Below, piece after piece: positions 23,754-35,123 of a stretch of 64,000 bases of DNA (position 1 is the stretch's first letter; each line of letters starts with the position of its first letter). The notes beneath the pieces were generated by a model. It ran no database searches. It was given only the letters and a program-made list of their open reading frames with translations, and had not been told where the DNA came from. The DNA comes from Naematelia aurantialba. Lineage: Eukaryota; Basidiomycota; Tremellomycetes; Tremellales; Naemateliaceae. The translations under genes and the position numbers were made by a program. The DNA lies in NCBI GenBank assembly GCA_021527695.1, contig JAKFAO010000003.1:806001-870000 (forward strand), written 5' to 3'.

Positions 23754-24327
23754 AAGCTGCTTTCAGGGTAAGCGTGCGAGCACAAAGAAGGGGAATGGGC
23801 GTGTGCAGTCGGTATGCACTCGTAGTATACAAGCAGGCAAAGAGGTTGATGGTGTGTAGAATACTGAACGAGAAGACGACGAAAGCGACTCGGTCCGAGA
23901 TTTTTTGGGTCAAAAGGTCACGTGCGCACATCTCTCCACTCCCCTCACGTTATTAGTAGTCTTGCATGCATCTTGTCATCGGGCCAAGCACAGCTTCAAG
24001 GCATCTCTACGACGACTGTGGCTGGGCCACTTGTTCCGGAGAGGGTGATTGGGTAGCACCTCGGGACATCAGTGAGCGTTGTAGTCGGAATGTGGTCGAA
24101 GGAGTGGCGAATCCCGCTTCAACGACCTTTCGGTCGAGGCATCAAAACATCGATGGTAAACGCAGAGCGTTCGCGCCGAGTCAGAATGCAGATGCAACAC
24201 CGCGTCTGGAAAGACGATCAGACGTGTAGGCAAGCGCGTTGGCCAAGACTACCCAGGCTCGTCATGACAGCCGTGCCGCACATACGGCTTGCAGAGCTTC
24301 CAGATGCCAATTCGACTACTCTATCTA
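23754..24327. other. Intergenic: SET gene promoter and OXP1 3' flank
   Basis: About 570 bp. Frames on both strands are short and overlap without consistent splice sites. It probably holds the promoter of the SET gene. No repeats or RNA genes were seen. Confidence 0.45.
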
Positions 24328-27300
24328 CTAATTGGACCACTGAGCCGCACGCATCGCAGCTAGCGACCCGTTGGCTCGGGTGTGCACGGCGCTACTTCGC
24401 TTGTACACCTCATCATCGAGCCGATCATCGACTGTGCCGGGCACACCGTATCCGCCTCCTCCGGGGGTATCTACGAAAATAGGCGGATCGTCAGCATACG
24501 TTCTGCTCATGTTCTGGTCGGACGAGACCCATGTCGCCGTATTGGATCCTGTCAGATACGCCGTAGAGGCCAATCCAGGTAGTAGTAGTGTAGGTGCCCC
24601 AACCACAGCACTGGGTCGTCACGGAATAGATCGGACTCGCGCGTGATAGGAACAAGAACAGAGCTCACTGATGACGATATGATCTCCAGCAGCCATATGG
24701 CACTGATTACTGCCTCCGAGGTTGATCTTTGTCGTCCCCTTTTGCGTCTTTTTAAGCCAATAATTTTCGCCGCATACACCCGGTTGTCCCCCAGCCATAC
24801 CGTACGGTGGTATGACCCTACGCTGCGAGAGGATGGCCACATCCAGATCTTCAGTGAACTCGATGTCCCGAATACACCCGTCTCCCCCAGTGTGTCGGCC
24901 GGCTCCGCCTGTTTCGGGTCGACGAGAGAATTGATGTACGATGAGTGGGTACACCCGTTCAGTCATCTCCACGTCCCCGATGGCAGTCTATCCCCAGTAC
25001 CCATGTCAGCGACAAGACGTGTCCTCTGGCCACGCCACTTGGGGGGACAGGATTATACCGGACCCAGACCGCGATCTCCGCCTGCGACCCAACTCACATT
25101 CGTCATGTGGACGTGGACGCAGCTCTGGCCATCCCAATCGGGTCCCGCTCCAGCACCACCTGCAATGGTCTCGTAATATCCGAACCCATCCACCTGCTTG
25201 CCGTCTACCTCGCGCGGACCCACACCAAAGGTCAAGCTGCAGGAATGGTCAATACAGTTTTTGTGATCTGCATTCGGCACGGAGGAGACGGGGCACTGGG
25301 GATTGCTTCGTAATCTGCGTTCGGTATGCTGGAGACGGGGGACTGGATATGGGGGATGGAAGAATGAAGACGGAACCCACTTGTTACATCCGCCCTGGCT
25401 TCCAGCGCAAGCCTGGAACGCCTTGAGAATCACATCCGTCACTCTCTGACTACTCTCGACATTGCCGGCACAGACGGCCACTTCCTCTGATGGGGACAGC
25501 AGTGACTCGGGTGGAACGATCACCTTGATAGGTGCGAGACAGCCCTGGTTCAGTGGTAGGTCTGAGACGATCAAAGAGCGGAGGACGTAGATGATGGCCG
25601 AGTACAAGATGGCAACGGGCGTGTTCAGATTACCATACCTATTTCGCCGTCAGCCTCGTACCGTCTCCCACCTCGACCTGGGCACCCAGCGGTAAACTCC
25701 AATTTGAGTTCACCCCAGAACGACGACTAAGAGTATAATCCACAACGACGACTCTGAGAATACGCCACCACAGCGACGACGCCGAGTTGACTTGTCCCAT
25801 GCGACTCACACTTGGCTGCTCGTACCCGTAAAGTCAAACTCTGCATCTCCCTTGTCCTCATCGATCGTGACTTTAAGCATCAACGTCGTGCCGTCATCCA
25901 GCCAATCCACAGCCTCGAGCGGCTTGCCCTCGAATTTCCTAGACACATGGCGGAGCAGATCGCGCACGGCCCGTTCCGCTGTGCGCATGATGGCGTGCAT
26001 GTAGAATTGGACGAGCTCGAGGGACTGCTCGTCGATCAAAGCGTTGATGAGCACGACGCCGCGATGACATGCCGCTACTTGTGCGTGCAGGTCCGACAGA
26101 TTCTACACATTGTCAGGACGGACATGTCACCACCGTCATCATCAGAACGGGACACCTTCAGAACCGGACATCGTCAGAGCCGGACATTGTCACGACCGTA
26201 CATCGTCGGATGCCACGACCCGGACACCGCATGGCATGCAGGCGATGCACAGATTGACAGCCAGCCGATCCCACTCACATCGCTCAGCGTGCGCGTCCCA
26301 GAACATCCGGGGTACTGCGCTGGATCTTCAGACATGATCTTGATGATCCCTCGCTCGTCGAATTTGCCAGCATTCACCAGCTTGAAGCTCTTAATCTGCG
26401 CGCCCTCCTCCCACAGTTCCTTTGAAAAAGGCGGCATGGAGCCCGCTCGAATCTGAAAAGTCAGCACCCCCATGTATCCCCACAAAGATCCGTCAATACT
26501 CACACCTCCGATGTCCGCGTGGTGCTACAGGATGTCAGCCAACGAATCAGAAGCTCAACGTTAAACGATCAAACACTGAAAAGATCGTATATTCGGACGC
26601 TCGATGGTCGGCTCACGTTCAGCGGGGAGGGAAGAAAACAGGATCGCTACGACTCACCGCGCGCGCAGCTGTCCAAAAGACGATTTTCCCCTCGTGAAAG
26701 GCAGGCATGATGACTGTCAAATCAGGCAAGTGGCTACCTCCAGCTGCGGGATGGTTGGACAATAACACATCGCCTTCTTTGAGATTATCGCCGTGGATTC
26801 TCGCTTGGTGCCGAACAGCATGTGACATGGCGCCAAGATGACCTCAAGTCAAATTAGCTTTTGGCGGAGGACGTGAGTGCTTCCTTGACATTCAAGGACA
26901 CCGTCACGAGCACGATCACGGCACTGTCGCTTACAAGGTATATGAGGTGCGTTGGCCACTAGTCCCCCATCTTGAGAGAAAATGGCACACGAGCTGAGCA
27001 TCAGCCTCCGCCGAATCATCATATCATCGTATGGGCTCCTCACTAATCTAGACGTTCTTTGATATTCAATGAGATCGATATTTTCCGCAGAATGTCGCCC
27101 ATCTGCAATCGAGTCAGCACCATGCCCAAACAATATCAAGCCATCACTCCATCACTCCATCACGCGGCGCCTCTCACCTGTTCGGCAATACCCATGAGAC
27201 GATGCCCGTACACGCTGAGCTGGACCGGATCCACGTGCTCCAAGTCGTGAAGGTCGACTTTCTGCTCGACGACTTCTTCCTCGACCAAATCGATCACAAC

Positions 27301-29932
27301 GTGTTCCGGTAAGCTGGTGGCGAGATGCGTTGGTTCAACAAGAATGGTCTGCGTCCTGTCATATATGATAGCCGGACCCTTGCACCAGATATCAGTTCTC
27401 GCAGGACCAATACGGATGAACAAGGGGCTACTTACTCGGACTTGCTCGCCTGCATTGAGCTTTTCGAGAGGAACGATTCTGGTCTCCATCCAGCCTCCGT
27501 TTTCAAAGTACACTTGCTTGGTTTCACACCTCGCATCGTGCGCCTGCTTCGTGCTCTCTTCAAAGTCCTTGTATGGGCTCCGCGTTGTCGCGCCCACACT
27601 CTTGCCGACCGCTCGCACACGTATATCGTCCACCAAGATATCACGGCCCTCGAGGTTGAATCCAAACTCCCTCTTGTGCTCGTCGAAGAACTTCTTCTCG
27701 TAATTATCATCCGCTGGCTGTTCAATCATGAGTTTCGTCGAAGTGCCATGGTATCGGCAGTTGAGGTAAGTCTCGCTGACAATTCTGTCTGGAGGGAACC
27801 CCTGCGAGAGCAAGTCCTGTTCGGCAGTCTCGACGAGTGCTGCTAGGCGCTTGGCAATCTTGTCGTTATCCTTGCTGCCTGTGACGGTGAACGCAGCGGG
27901 TTCCGTCACCTCGCGCACCACATCCGCAAGCGCCATACCGTACGCCGAGAGGAGGGAGGAATAACGAGGGACGATGATGCGCTTGATGCCCAGAGTCGAA
28001 GCGATAGCGCAGGCATGCTGTCCGCCTGCACCGCCAAACATGACCAAATGATGAGAGGCGCACTCGAAGCCTCGAGCTTCCGTCAGACTACCCAAATCAA
28101 GCAATTGGTGAGTCGTTGAGTACGAGCATTTGGCCACTCACGTTCTGATTGGCCGACACATGGTCTCATTGGCGACTCGCAGGAAGCCGGCTGCGACCTG
28201 CTCCAGGCTGAGTTTCTCCGACTTGCCCTGGTTGACTTCGGTGGAAATCTGTTCAAAGAGCTTTTGCGAAGCCTGGATGTCCAGACCTTCATTTTCATTG
28301 GGTCCGAAGATCTTGGGGCTAGTCAGAATCAGTACAGCCGACCAGCCATAATCAGAGACCTACAAGTGCTCTGGAAGCAGACGGCCCAGTATCAAGTTGG
28401 CATCCGTGACGGCCAGGGGCCCGCCTTTGCGATAACATGCTGGTCCTGGGTGGGCAGTGGCAGACTAGGTGGGCTGTGAGCCATACCATCCAGTGTGCGT
28501 ACGAATGCCAAGAGGCTGACTAACCTCTGGGCCGACCACAAACATGCCATGTCGATAAAATAAGCGACTTCCTCCACCCGCTGCGACGGTATTGATATCG
28601 AGCTGAGGGGCTTGTATGATCACTGTGGCAGGTCAGATGATGCTGAATACTCGTCGCTCCGTCAAACCATGCAGGACTGACCCTCGGCCGTCGTCGTCTC
28701 AAATACGTGCTCGAATTTGCCAGCATAACGACTGACATCTGTGCTGGTCCCTCCCATATCGACGGCAATCAAGGCGCCACCCCTCTCACCATCATAGCAG
28801 GTCTTTGAGTATCCCACAACACCCCCGGCCGGGCCCGACAAGATCGCCCTCAGTCCCGAGAAGTTGTCCCACGTGCACAGCCCGCCGTCCGACTGCATGA
28901 ACAAGAGTTTGTTGCCAAATGCTTCGATGCCTCCTTCAAAGCCGGAACCGAACGACTCGATGTATCGCCGGGTGACAGGAGTGAGATATGCGTCGGCTAT
29001 CGACGAATTTGCCCGTGCTACCAGCTTTATCTGATATCATCAGTAATATGTATGGGTAATGCTATCCATGTAGGCCGAGGTGGCGGTCGAGGTCAAGACG
29101 ATGAGCTCACCATAGGCTGTAACTTGCTGCTAACCGATACTTCAAAGCCCTTTTCCCTCGCGATTTCCGCTACCAGTTCCTCGTGCTCGCCCCACAAGTA
29201 GCTATGCACAAAGGCAATCGCCAGGCTCTGGATGCCTTTGGCTTTGAGCGCGTCGAGCTGCTCAGACACCCGTTCACGATCTGGCCGTCTCAGGATCCTG
29301 ATGGTCTCGCCTGTCGTCGTTTCTGTGATAATGTCGGGATCGTTCTCTGGTACAGGTATCCGAGGTGACACGATGGATTGGAATGGGGTGACCCTCTCGT
29401 CAACCTCGACGACCTCGTCGTACAGGAATGATAGCTTGTGTATGCTCAAGTCAAATATATCGGGCCGAGCTGATACGGTCAGACTGACCGCGCTTCACGA
29501 CCAAGCAGTAAGAGCAGAAGAGAAGAGACAGCTCGGACGTGCTTCGGAGGAGGTGTGAGAGAGCTCACCCTGCATGCCAATGAGGAGAACGTCACCCCAT
29601 CCCTTGCTCGTGACGAGAGCGCACTTTTCCCCTCGTCGCTCGAGCAGAGCATTCGTAGACACTGTTGTTCCCATGCGGATTGACTCGATCTTGTCTAGCG
29701 ATAGAGGCTGATCTTTAGGAATTCCCGCTTCTCCCGGCTCCAACTGCGAGAGGATTCGCCGGATAGCTTCGGTAGGAGCATCGTCGTAGTTGGATGGATC
29801 GACAGATAGCAGCTTGACGACTATATCCTCCCGGCCCGGTCTGAAGCAAATGGCATCTGTGAATGTCCCACCTCGGTCGATGGCTATTCTTGCCAGCGGC
29901 GAATCATGTCCATTGGAGCCGTTGGGAGACAT
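24328..29932 (-). CDS. OXP1: 5-oxoprolinase (ATP-hydrolysing)
   Basis: Eighteen exons, high to low: 29932-29569, 29469-29111, 29030-28682, 28622-28525, 28464-28364, 28318-28142, 28087-27436, 27378-27178, 27102-27044, 26993-26935, 26842-26658, 26524-26504 (21 nt), 26452-26279, 26102-25810, 25638-25381, 25236-25098, 24987-24669, 24470-24328; 1316 aa, the normal size. Motifs in order: [37 protein letters not shown] (hydantoinase-A half); then [43 protein letters not shown] and TPGGGG (hydantoinase-B half). Reaction: 5-oxoproline plus ATP and water to glutamate, in glutathione turnover, cytosolic. All 17 junctions agree in phase with the family sequence. Introns 13 and 15 are enlarged by internal repeats. 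Confidence 0.93.
25263..25350. repeat. Tandem duplication (47-bp period) in OXP1 intron 15
   Basis: Two related 41-bp segments, 25263-25303 and 25310-25350, both contain atctgc-ttcgg, then ggagacggggg-act. They differ at several sites, so the duplication is older than the one in GTR2. Each copy places an AG-ending tract on the transcribed strand, so candidate acceptors are duplicated too. Confidence 0.7.
26144..26207. repeat. Four degenerate 16-bp repeats in OXP1 intron 13
   Basis: Consecutive 16-bp units start at 26144, 26160, 26176 and 26192, each close to agaaccggacatcgtc. The array makes this intron about 175 nt, roughly three times the local norm. Confidence 0.8.
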
Positions 29933-31672
29933 GTCACTGCGTCACAAGCGGGGACGGTGGTGGAGAACAGGGACGAATGGACGGCAACAGCAGACAAACA
30001 CGCTCACTGGTGCGCTGTTGCAGTTTATCTGGGGTATACTGCGCTGGGAGAGGACAAACGACAAAGCAAAGAAAAGTCGAGTCTTGTGGTGGTAGAATCC
30101 TCGGGAACTCGGGATCTCGAGTGGCTTCGCATCACTACAACCACGGCCTGCAACATGTATCATATCCATGATCCCGGGATGCACTGCAAGAGCTCTTCCT
30201 CCTCCCTCTTCCCTTTCAAGCGGCACTCGCCTCACTACATACACAGGAAACAGGAAACAAGAAAGTGGACAGAACCGGGCGTGATCACTTGGCTCTTTGA
30301 TACGCTGAGTGGCCGACTATCAACCCCCCGTGGTGAATCGAGAGTCCAACTGCACGCGATAGACCCAGACTGTAGATCTGTACCGTGGCTGGGAATGTGA
30401 GAGTCTCCGTGGGAGTAGGAGACAGACTTGAGCGGCGAGCCAGGACCCTTGCACCGCAGACTATCGAGACAAAGAAGCACCAGGAAGCCTAGAGAGCAGT
30501 GCAGGCTTGAATGCCATCACCGTCACTCGAATCCCACTTGAGTCGTTCGGCTAGAAAAGTCCTGTGGTAATGTGATGAAGAGGAGGCGCTATCCTGTTGA
30601 GCGCTCGGATGCTTAGGCTCGAGGTAGTGGAATACACATTCCGGGGATGAGGAAGAAACCATAGTTACCTCGTATCGTTCTCCAGCAACAGTCAGCTCGC
30701 CACCCTCAGATCTCTAAGGACCAGACCCACCAAGTGGTAGATGCTAGAGTTTGGGTAACTGGCGCCCGAAATATACGCCGCCATGGGCAGTGTAATCCCA
30801 AAGGTGCCGAGCGTTGTCAGCAACGCTCCGGCCAATTCAGCAGCCAACTGAGCTAATCACTAGCGACACTAGCATGTCAGAGGTTTCGTAGCTCCAAGGA
30901 GCGCGATCATGGCGCTGGACTGTGGTGATTTGAGATGGGGGATTGAGTCGAGTCCCCAAACCTTGTCTCCTGGTTTCATCACGTGGGACGGTTTGAAGGT
31001 GGCGTGCATTTTGTATCCTATGAGTGCGGCCCCCACAGTAGCAGCCACCGGCGACTGCGAAGGTAGAAGGGTGGCATGGACATGTCAAAATGCCCATTAC
31101 CACCACCACCCCCTCAGTTCAAGGAAGGTCGAGGAAAGTGAAGAAAGCTCGCTGTTGTCGCCACCCACTTTTTGCTGCACGGTTCGTTTGTCGCCAGCGT
31201 TTCATCTTTCTTTCTTTCCCTCTTCTTGGACATCTCTTTGGGTTTCCACCTCTTCTACCTGCCACACAGGCAGCCTCTCGCTCTCATCTCCCTCGGCGTC
31301 CACAGCACCTTGCAGAGCACCAGCGCGACACCGCTTGACACGACAGCGATCAGTCTCGGTGCGACCTGGTCAAATCGTACCCAAGACCACTCGGACTGCT
31401 GGCTCGGCGGCCACCATCCCGCTCGAGCTCTCTCCGTCGATCAGAACCACTAGTCGAGTCCTCAGTCGACGACCACCTTGCAAAGCTCTGCTCTACTCCG
31501 CCATCTCGCACTGTCTCCCAGGCCAAGCTTTGCGCTCGAGCCCGACCTCCCGGACGAACTCCCTCCTTTGGCGGAGTCCCCAGCTCAGCATATAGCTTTG
31601 ACAAACCCACCATGATACCTCGTCGATAGTGGAATACGCCGTCGAAAGTGGAACACGCCCGTCGGGACTACC
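29933..31672. other. Long intergenic region upstream of OXP1 and STE50
   Basis: About 1.7 kb between divergent starts. The last 600 bp before STE50 are strongly pyrimidine-rich on the plus strand and look like promoter plus leader. Two minus-strand segments at about 30.68-31.05 kb have protein-like composition (listed separately). No repeats or RNA genes were recognised. Confidence 0.45.
30680..31054 (-). CDS. Possible small membrane-protein gene, structure unresolved
   Basis: On the minus strand, 31054-30869 reads as a hydrophobic helix (VAATVGAALIGY), then MKPGDKVWGLDSIPHL and ALLGATKPLT before a stop. A second segment, about 30840-30680, in another frame reads LAAELAGALLTTLGTFGITLPMA then GLVLRDLRV before a stop. 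Both look more like protein than chance. The order resembles small DUF4267-like membrane proteins, but this is a weak recollection. I found no splice choice that joins the two segments without loss, and no clear ATG exon. It may be a real gene with unseen exons, or a decayed one. Confidence 0.3.
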
Positions 31673-34462
31673 ATGTCCGTATCCGTCACGTCGCCCACTT
31701 CGGCCTCGCCTGGCCTGTCGTTATTAGAGTGGAATGAGCGGGCAGTGAGCGATTGGCTCGGAAGTATTGGTCTGGCGCAGTACAAGCAAGTTGCCCATGG
31801 TGCGTGCTTGCCAATCATCTCATCCAGTGTAGACTTTGTATGCCCGAGAGTCAGCGCATACACACGTTGAGGCAAGGCACCGAGAGTCAGGAGCGGAGAG
31901 TCCGAGCGCATCTGCTGACCGTCTCCCGCTCTCGCAGAGCAAGGAATCACAGGTGACGTTCTGGCTGTGATGGATCATGCCTCGCTGCAAGAACTGGGCA
32001 TGAGTAGCATTGGGCATCGCTTGGCACTGTTAAGAGGAGTATGGGAAATCAAGCGGGATCAAGGGATTGAGCTCGGGGAAGACGACTGGAGACCACGGGG
32101 TAGGTGCTGCGGACTATTCATCCCCATTCGATGCTGAAAACACGCAGACACACAGGTCTCGGAAGCGACCAAACCGGCTGCACAGGACACGCATCTCGAG
32201 CGGCTACGAGATCTCATTCTAGAACTGCGTGAGTTTACGTGTCACCAGAAAGCAATCAGCTGACGAGAACAGAGGAACGATTGATGCATTTGGAACGAGA
32301 TCAAGTCAGACTCCTTTCGTCGCTGGACGAGCATGGCATCGTGGTTCCTGTTGCGAGCTCGGCAGACGGCGACGTACTGTATGGTCTTCCCAGGGCTGAC
32401 AAGGGTCAGAGAGCATGGAGGGGATTGGGTGGAGCTGGAAGAAGCCATGATGGCTACGAGACATATGCTGTGAGCTCGATCACTCATGTCCTCAAATGTC
32501 AGCTGATGGGTCTGCAAGGGTTCGAGCAGAAGTGCTCGTCGAGCTTCCCAGATCTTCCCGGCGTCGCTGGCGTCGTCCACTAGCACTTCGGTCCCACCCC
32601 TCTCCTCTGACTCGGCAACCTTCCATGACTCTTTCACACCCATTGCCCCTTCCGCCTCCTATGGCGTACACTCACCCGTCCAGATGAATGATATCGATAA
32701 AGGCCAAGGCGTTCTCGCATCCAACAAATCACCTCGCCCGAAACGCACCATCTCTGGATCCACCACGGCGCGGACGACTGATTCCCCCTTCAGCAGCGCC
32801 TATACCAAACAGTCGAGATCGAATGCCGTATCGTCCATGACAACTGCGTCAACTTCTACCGCCGTAGATTCAGTGTCCGATACAGACCGATCACGAGCCA
32901 AAGATGCTGCTCATTCTGCGGCAAAGAGCTTTCGCGTCACTCTCGAAGACCCTTGTTGGAGGGTCCTCCCCGCCGCCCTCAAGAAGTATAAGATCAACGA
33001 CGACTGGACTATGTATGCCTTGTTCATCTGCTTCGGCGATACTGGTGAGCTATGATAATCCCAGCAACAATTGTTCTTGACTGATATATCTAGAGCGCTG
33101 CCTGAGTTACGACGAGAAACCGCTGCTACTGTTTCAAAAGCTCAAGGAGACTGGGCAACAGCCCGTCTTCATGCTGCGCCATATCGTGAGTCCGAGGCGA
33201 AAGAGGTGGAGGATGTCGGTCTTATCATGGCGCAGAAAGACATCAAGTCTCCTATTGCTGTCGCCCAGCAGAAGCAGGCAGTCAAGCTTGGTCTCCCTCC
33301 TAATTCGACTGATATTGTCTTGCCGACGCTTAAGCCGGCGACTGATACATCCATCTCACCCACCAAGGCGGGCAAGAAACACCTCGAGCCTGGCACTCGA
33401 GGGGCTGATGACGGGCAGACACCGTCTGGCGGGGGCTTCCCAGAGCTCCCGAGTCCGGGGCTCAGAGAGGGCGAGCCTGCTCCTCAAAAAGTCCCACCTG
33501 GTGCAGGCACATTGATGGACAAGGACGGCAATGTGACCAACGTCACATACGCCGTTGCAATATATCCGTAGGTCTTGTGTCTAGTCCGAGTGCTCAAGAG
33601 TCTAGCTATATTGCGGATCGCCAGGACGAATTCGACGTTGCAGTGTGAGTCTCACGCCCCATTTCGCTAGGTATGACTCACTCGCATAGCGGAGCGACAT
33701 TTGTCATCCTCTCTAAAGCAAAGGGTTGGTATATCGTGCAGAAAGACCCGAATGGGAGCGGGAAGGTTGTATGTGATCAGACAAAGTCGGGATGGGTGCC
33801 TGCAGGTGAGCCACGGTCTTTGCTAGTTTAGTCACTGCTGAGCTTGTAGGCTGCCTTTTGGAGTTGTCATCTCCGATCGCCGTCTCGACGCCAGTGACTT
33901 CTGAGGCAACATTGGCGTATCCGGGCCTCGCGCCGTTGCCCCCATCGGCTATCATGTCGTCGTCTTACCCGGGCGTTGCTCTGATGGATTACGAAGCGAA
34001 AGGCGACCACGAACTTGCGCTCAGACATGGCGACAAAGTCAGGGTGTATAAGAAGTACTGTCACTGGAGTTATACGTGAGTCGTTGTTCGCACGTCCTGT
34101 CCCGAGAGTGGTGTCGGAGCGCGATAGGTGTTAGGGAGCGTCCCTACATGGAAAGAGTCATGGGGGCAGTGGGGGACGCAGCGTGGAGGGCGCCATGGAG
34201 GCAGGGCGGGGACACGGAGAGGCAGGCGAGTGCTAACAGGTGAATCAGCATCAAGCAAGATAGCGGAAAGCGAGGATGGGTTCCGGCGTGGTACGTTGGG
34301 AAACTCGGCTCGAGCTCGAGCAACGGGTCAGGGAGTCAGCCAAGCTCTGCAGCGACGCCGACGGGCTCCAGGAGCGGCGGGGTATTCGCGCCGAGTAGCG
34401 GGGCAAAAGTGACGGATGGTTCGGATACGAGGCGAACGGAGCGGGTTCAAGTCAAGGCATAA
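31673..34462 (+). CDS. STE50: Ste50/Ubc2-type MAPK-cascade adaptor with two SH3 domains
   Basis: Eleven exons: 31673-31799, 31938-32099, 32148-32228, 32273-32469, 32519-33044, 33094-33185, 33236-33567, 33606-33644, 33690-33805, 33850-34075, 34249-34462; 703 aa. SAM domain at about residues 15-80 (WLGSIGLAQYKQ, LGMSSIGHRLALL). A coiled coil (ERLRDLILELQERLMHLE) and a Ser/Thr-rich linker follow. RA domain at about 325-405 (RVTLEDPCWRVLP, YALFICFGDT, FMLRHIKDI). Two SH3 domains lie at about 500-565 (YAVAIYPYIA, GWVPAG) and 598-650 (GVALMDYEAKGDHEL, GWVPAWYVG). Known role: it links Ras/Cdc42 and the MAPKKK Ste11. The C-terminal SH3 pair is a basidiomycete feature (Ubc2 of Ustilago) absent from yeast Ste50. 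The acceptor of exon 5 is inferred from phase and frame. Confidence 0.88.
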
Positions 34463-34492
34463 AATGTGTGGCATGTGGAGAGGTGGGCAAGG

Positions 34493-34616
34493 TATGATGA
34501 GGCCGGCTATTATGATGAGGCCGGCTAGGATGTCGCGTGTGCTTTTGGCCATGTAATCGTGTATGCTAGCGATGCGTGCATGGTACCTATTGGAATTGCA
34601 TGGTACCTATTGGAAT
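34493..34616. repeat. Two short perfect direct repeats downstream of STE50
   Basis: A 17-bp unit (tatgatgaggccggcta) occurs at 34493-34509 and 34511-34527. A 20-bp unit starting tgcatggtacctatt occurs back to back at 34577-34596 and 34597-34616. Both lie in the 3' flank. Confidence 0.85.
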
Positions 34617-35123
34617 GTCCCGATGGAATCGAGCAGATGGTCGTGTATTTTCAACAAGCATCTAATCGAGGTTTTCAAGGAAGATGAAATGGCAAGATGT
34701 GATTGCATAAGTGGGTGGATTGCTAAGTAAGGGAGTGAGGGAGTGACGTGAGCATTAGCACCCAGATCACATGCGCTGCTCTTTACCATCTCACATGAGA
34801 GATGGTCGTGTACTTTCTTGAACCGCTGACGACCGGTCTGAGCGCTGTGGTCTATGTAGAGCAGGACAGCGTACGATGTTTCGCTATCTGGTTGCCGCGA
34901 GACTCGCTGAGATGAGCCATCAGTTCTACTGGCGGCTGACGCCGATACCTCTTCTGACCACACAGTCTCACTGAAAATTGTATGCAGCTGCTTCATAGCC
35001 CGATATATACACGCAATGAACAGGTTACCAAGGGTGATCGAACGACAGGATTGGATTTAGGTAACAATCAGAAGGGATACGGGGTAGACCGAATTGACTG
35101 AGCGACACCATCATGAGCTTCGG
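34617..35123. other. Intergenic, convergent
   Basis: About 500 bp without a supported gene. The phrase gatggtcgtgtatttt/ctt occurs at 34636 and again at 34801 as a loose direct repeat. Confidence 0.4.

Noticed and set aside
22582..23859. Long plus-strand frames across the SET gene
   Set aside because: GC-rich antisense shadows; the minus strand carries the conserved SET motifs.
29906..30400. 164-aa plus-strand open frame overlapping the OXP1 start
   Set aside because: Antisense to a firm start codon, no family features, no splice support.
30828..30845. TAGCTCAGTTGG, a tRNA A-box-like match on the minus strand
   Set aside because: No B-box (GGTTCGAATCC-like) at the right distance and no cloverleaf pairing.
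30909..31595. 228-aa open frame on the plus strand before STE50
   Set aside because: Composition follows the C/T-rich DNA (Ser, Pro, Leu, Thr) with no domain; it reads as promoter or leader sequence of STE50.
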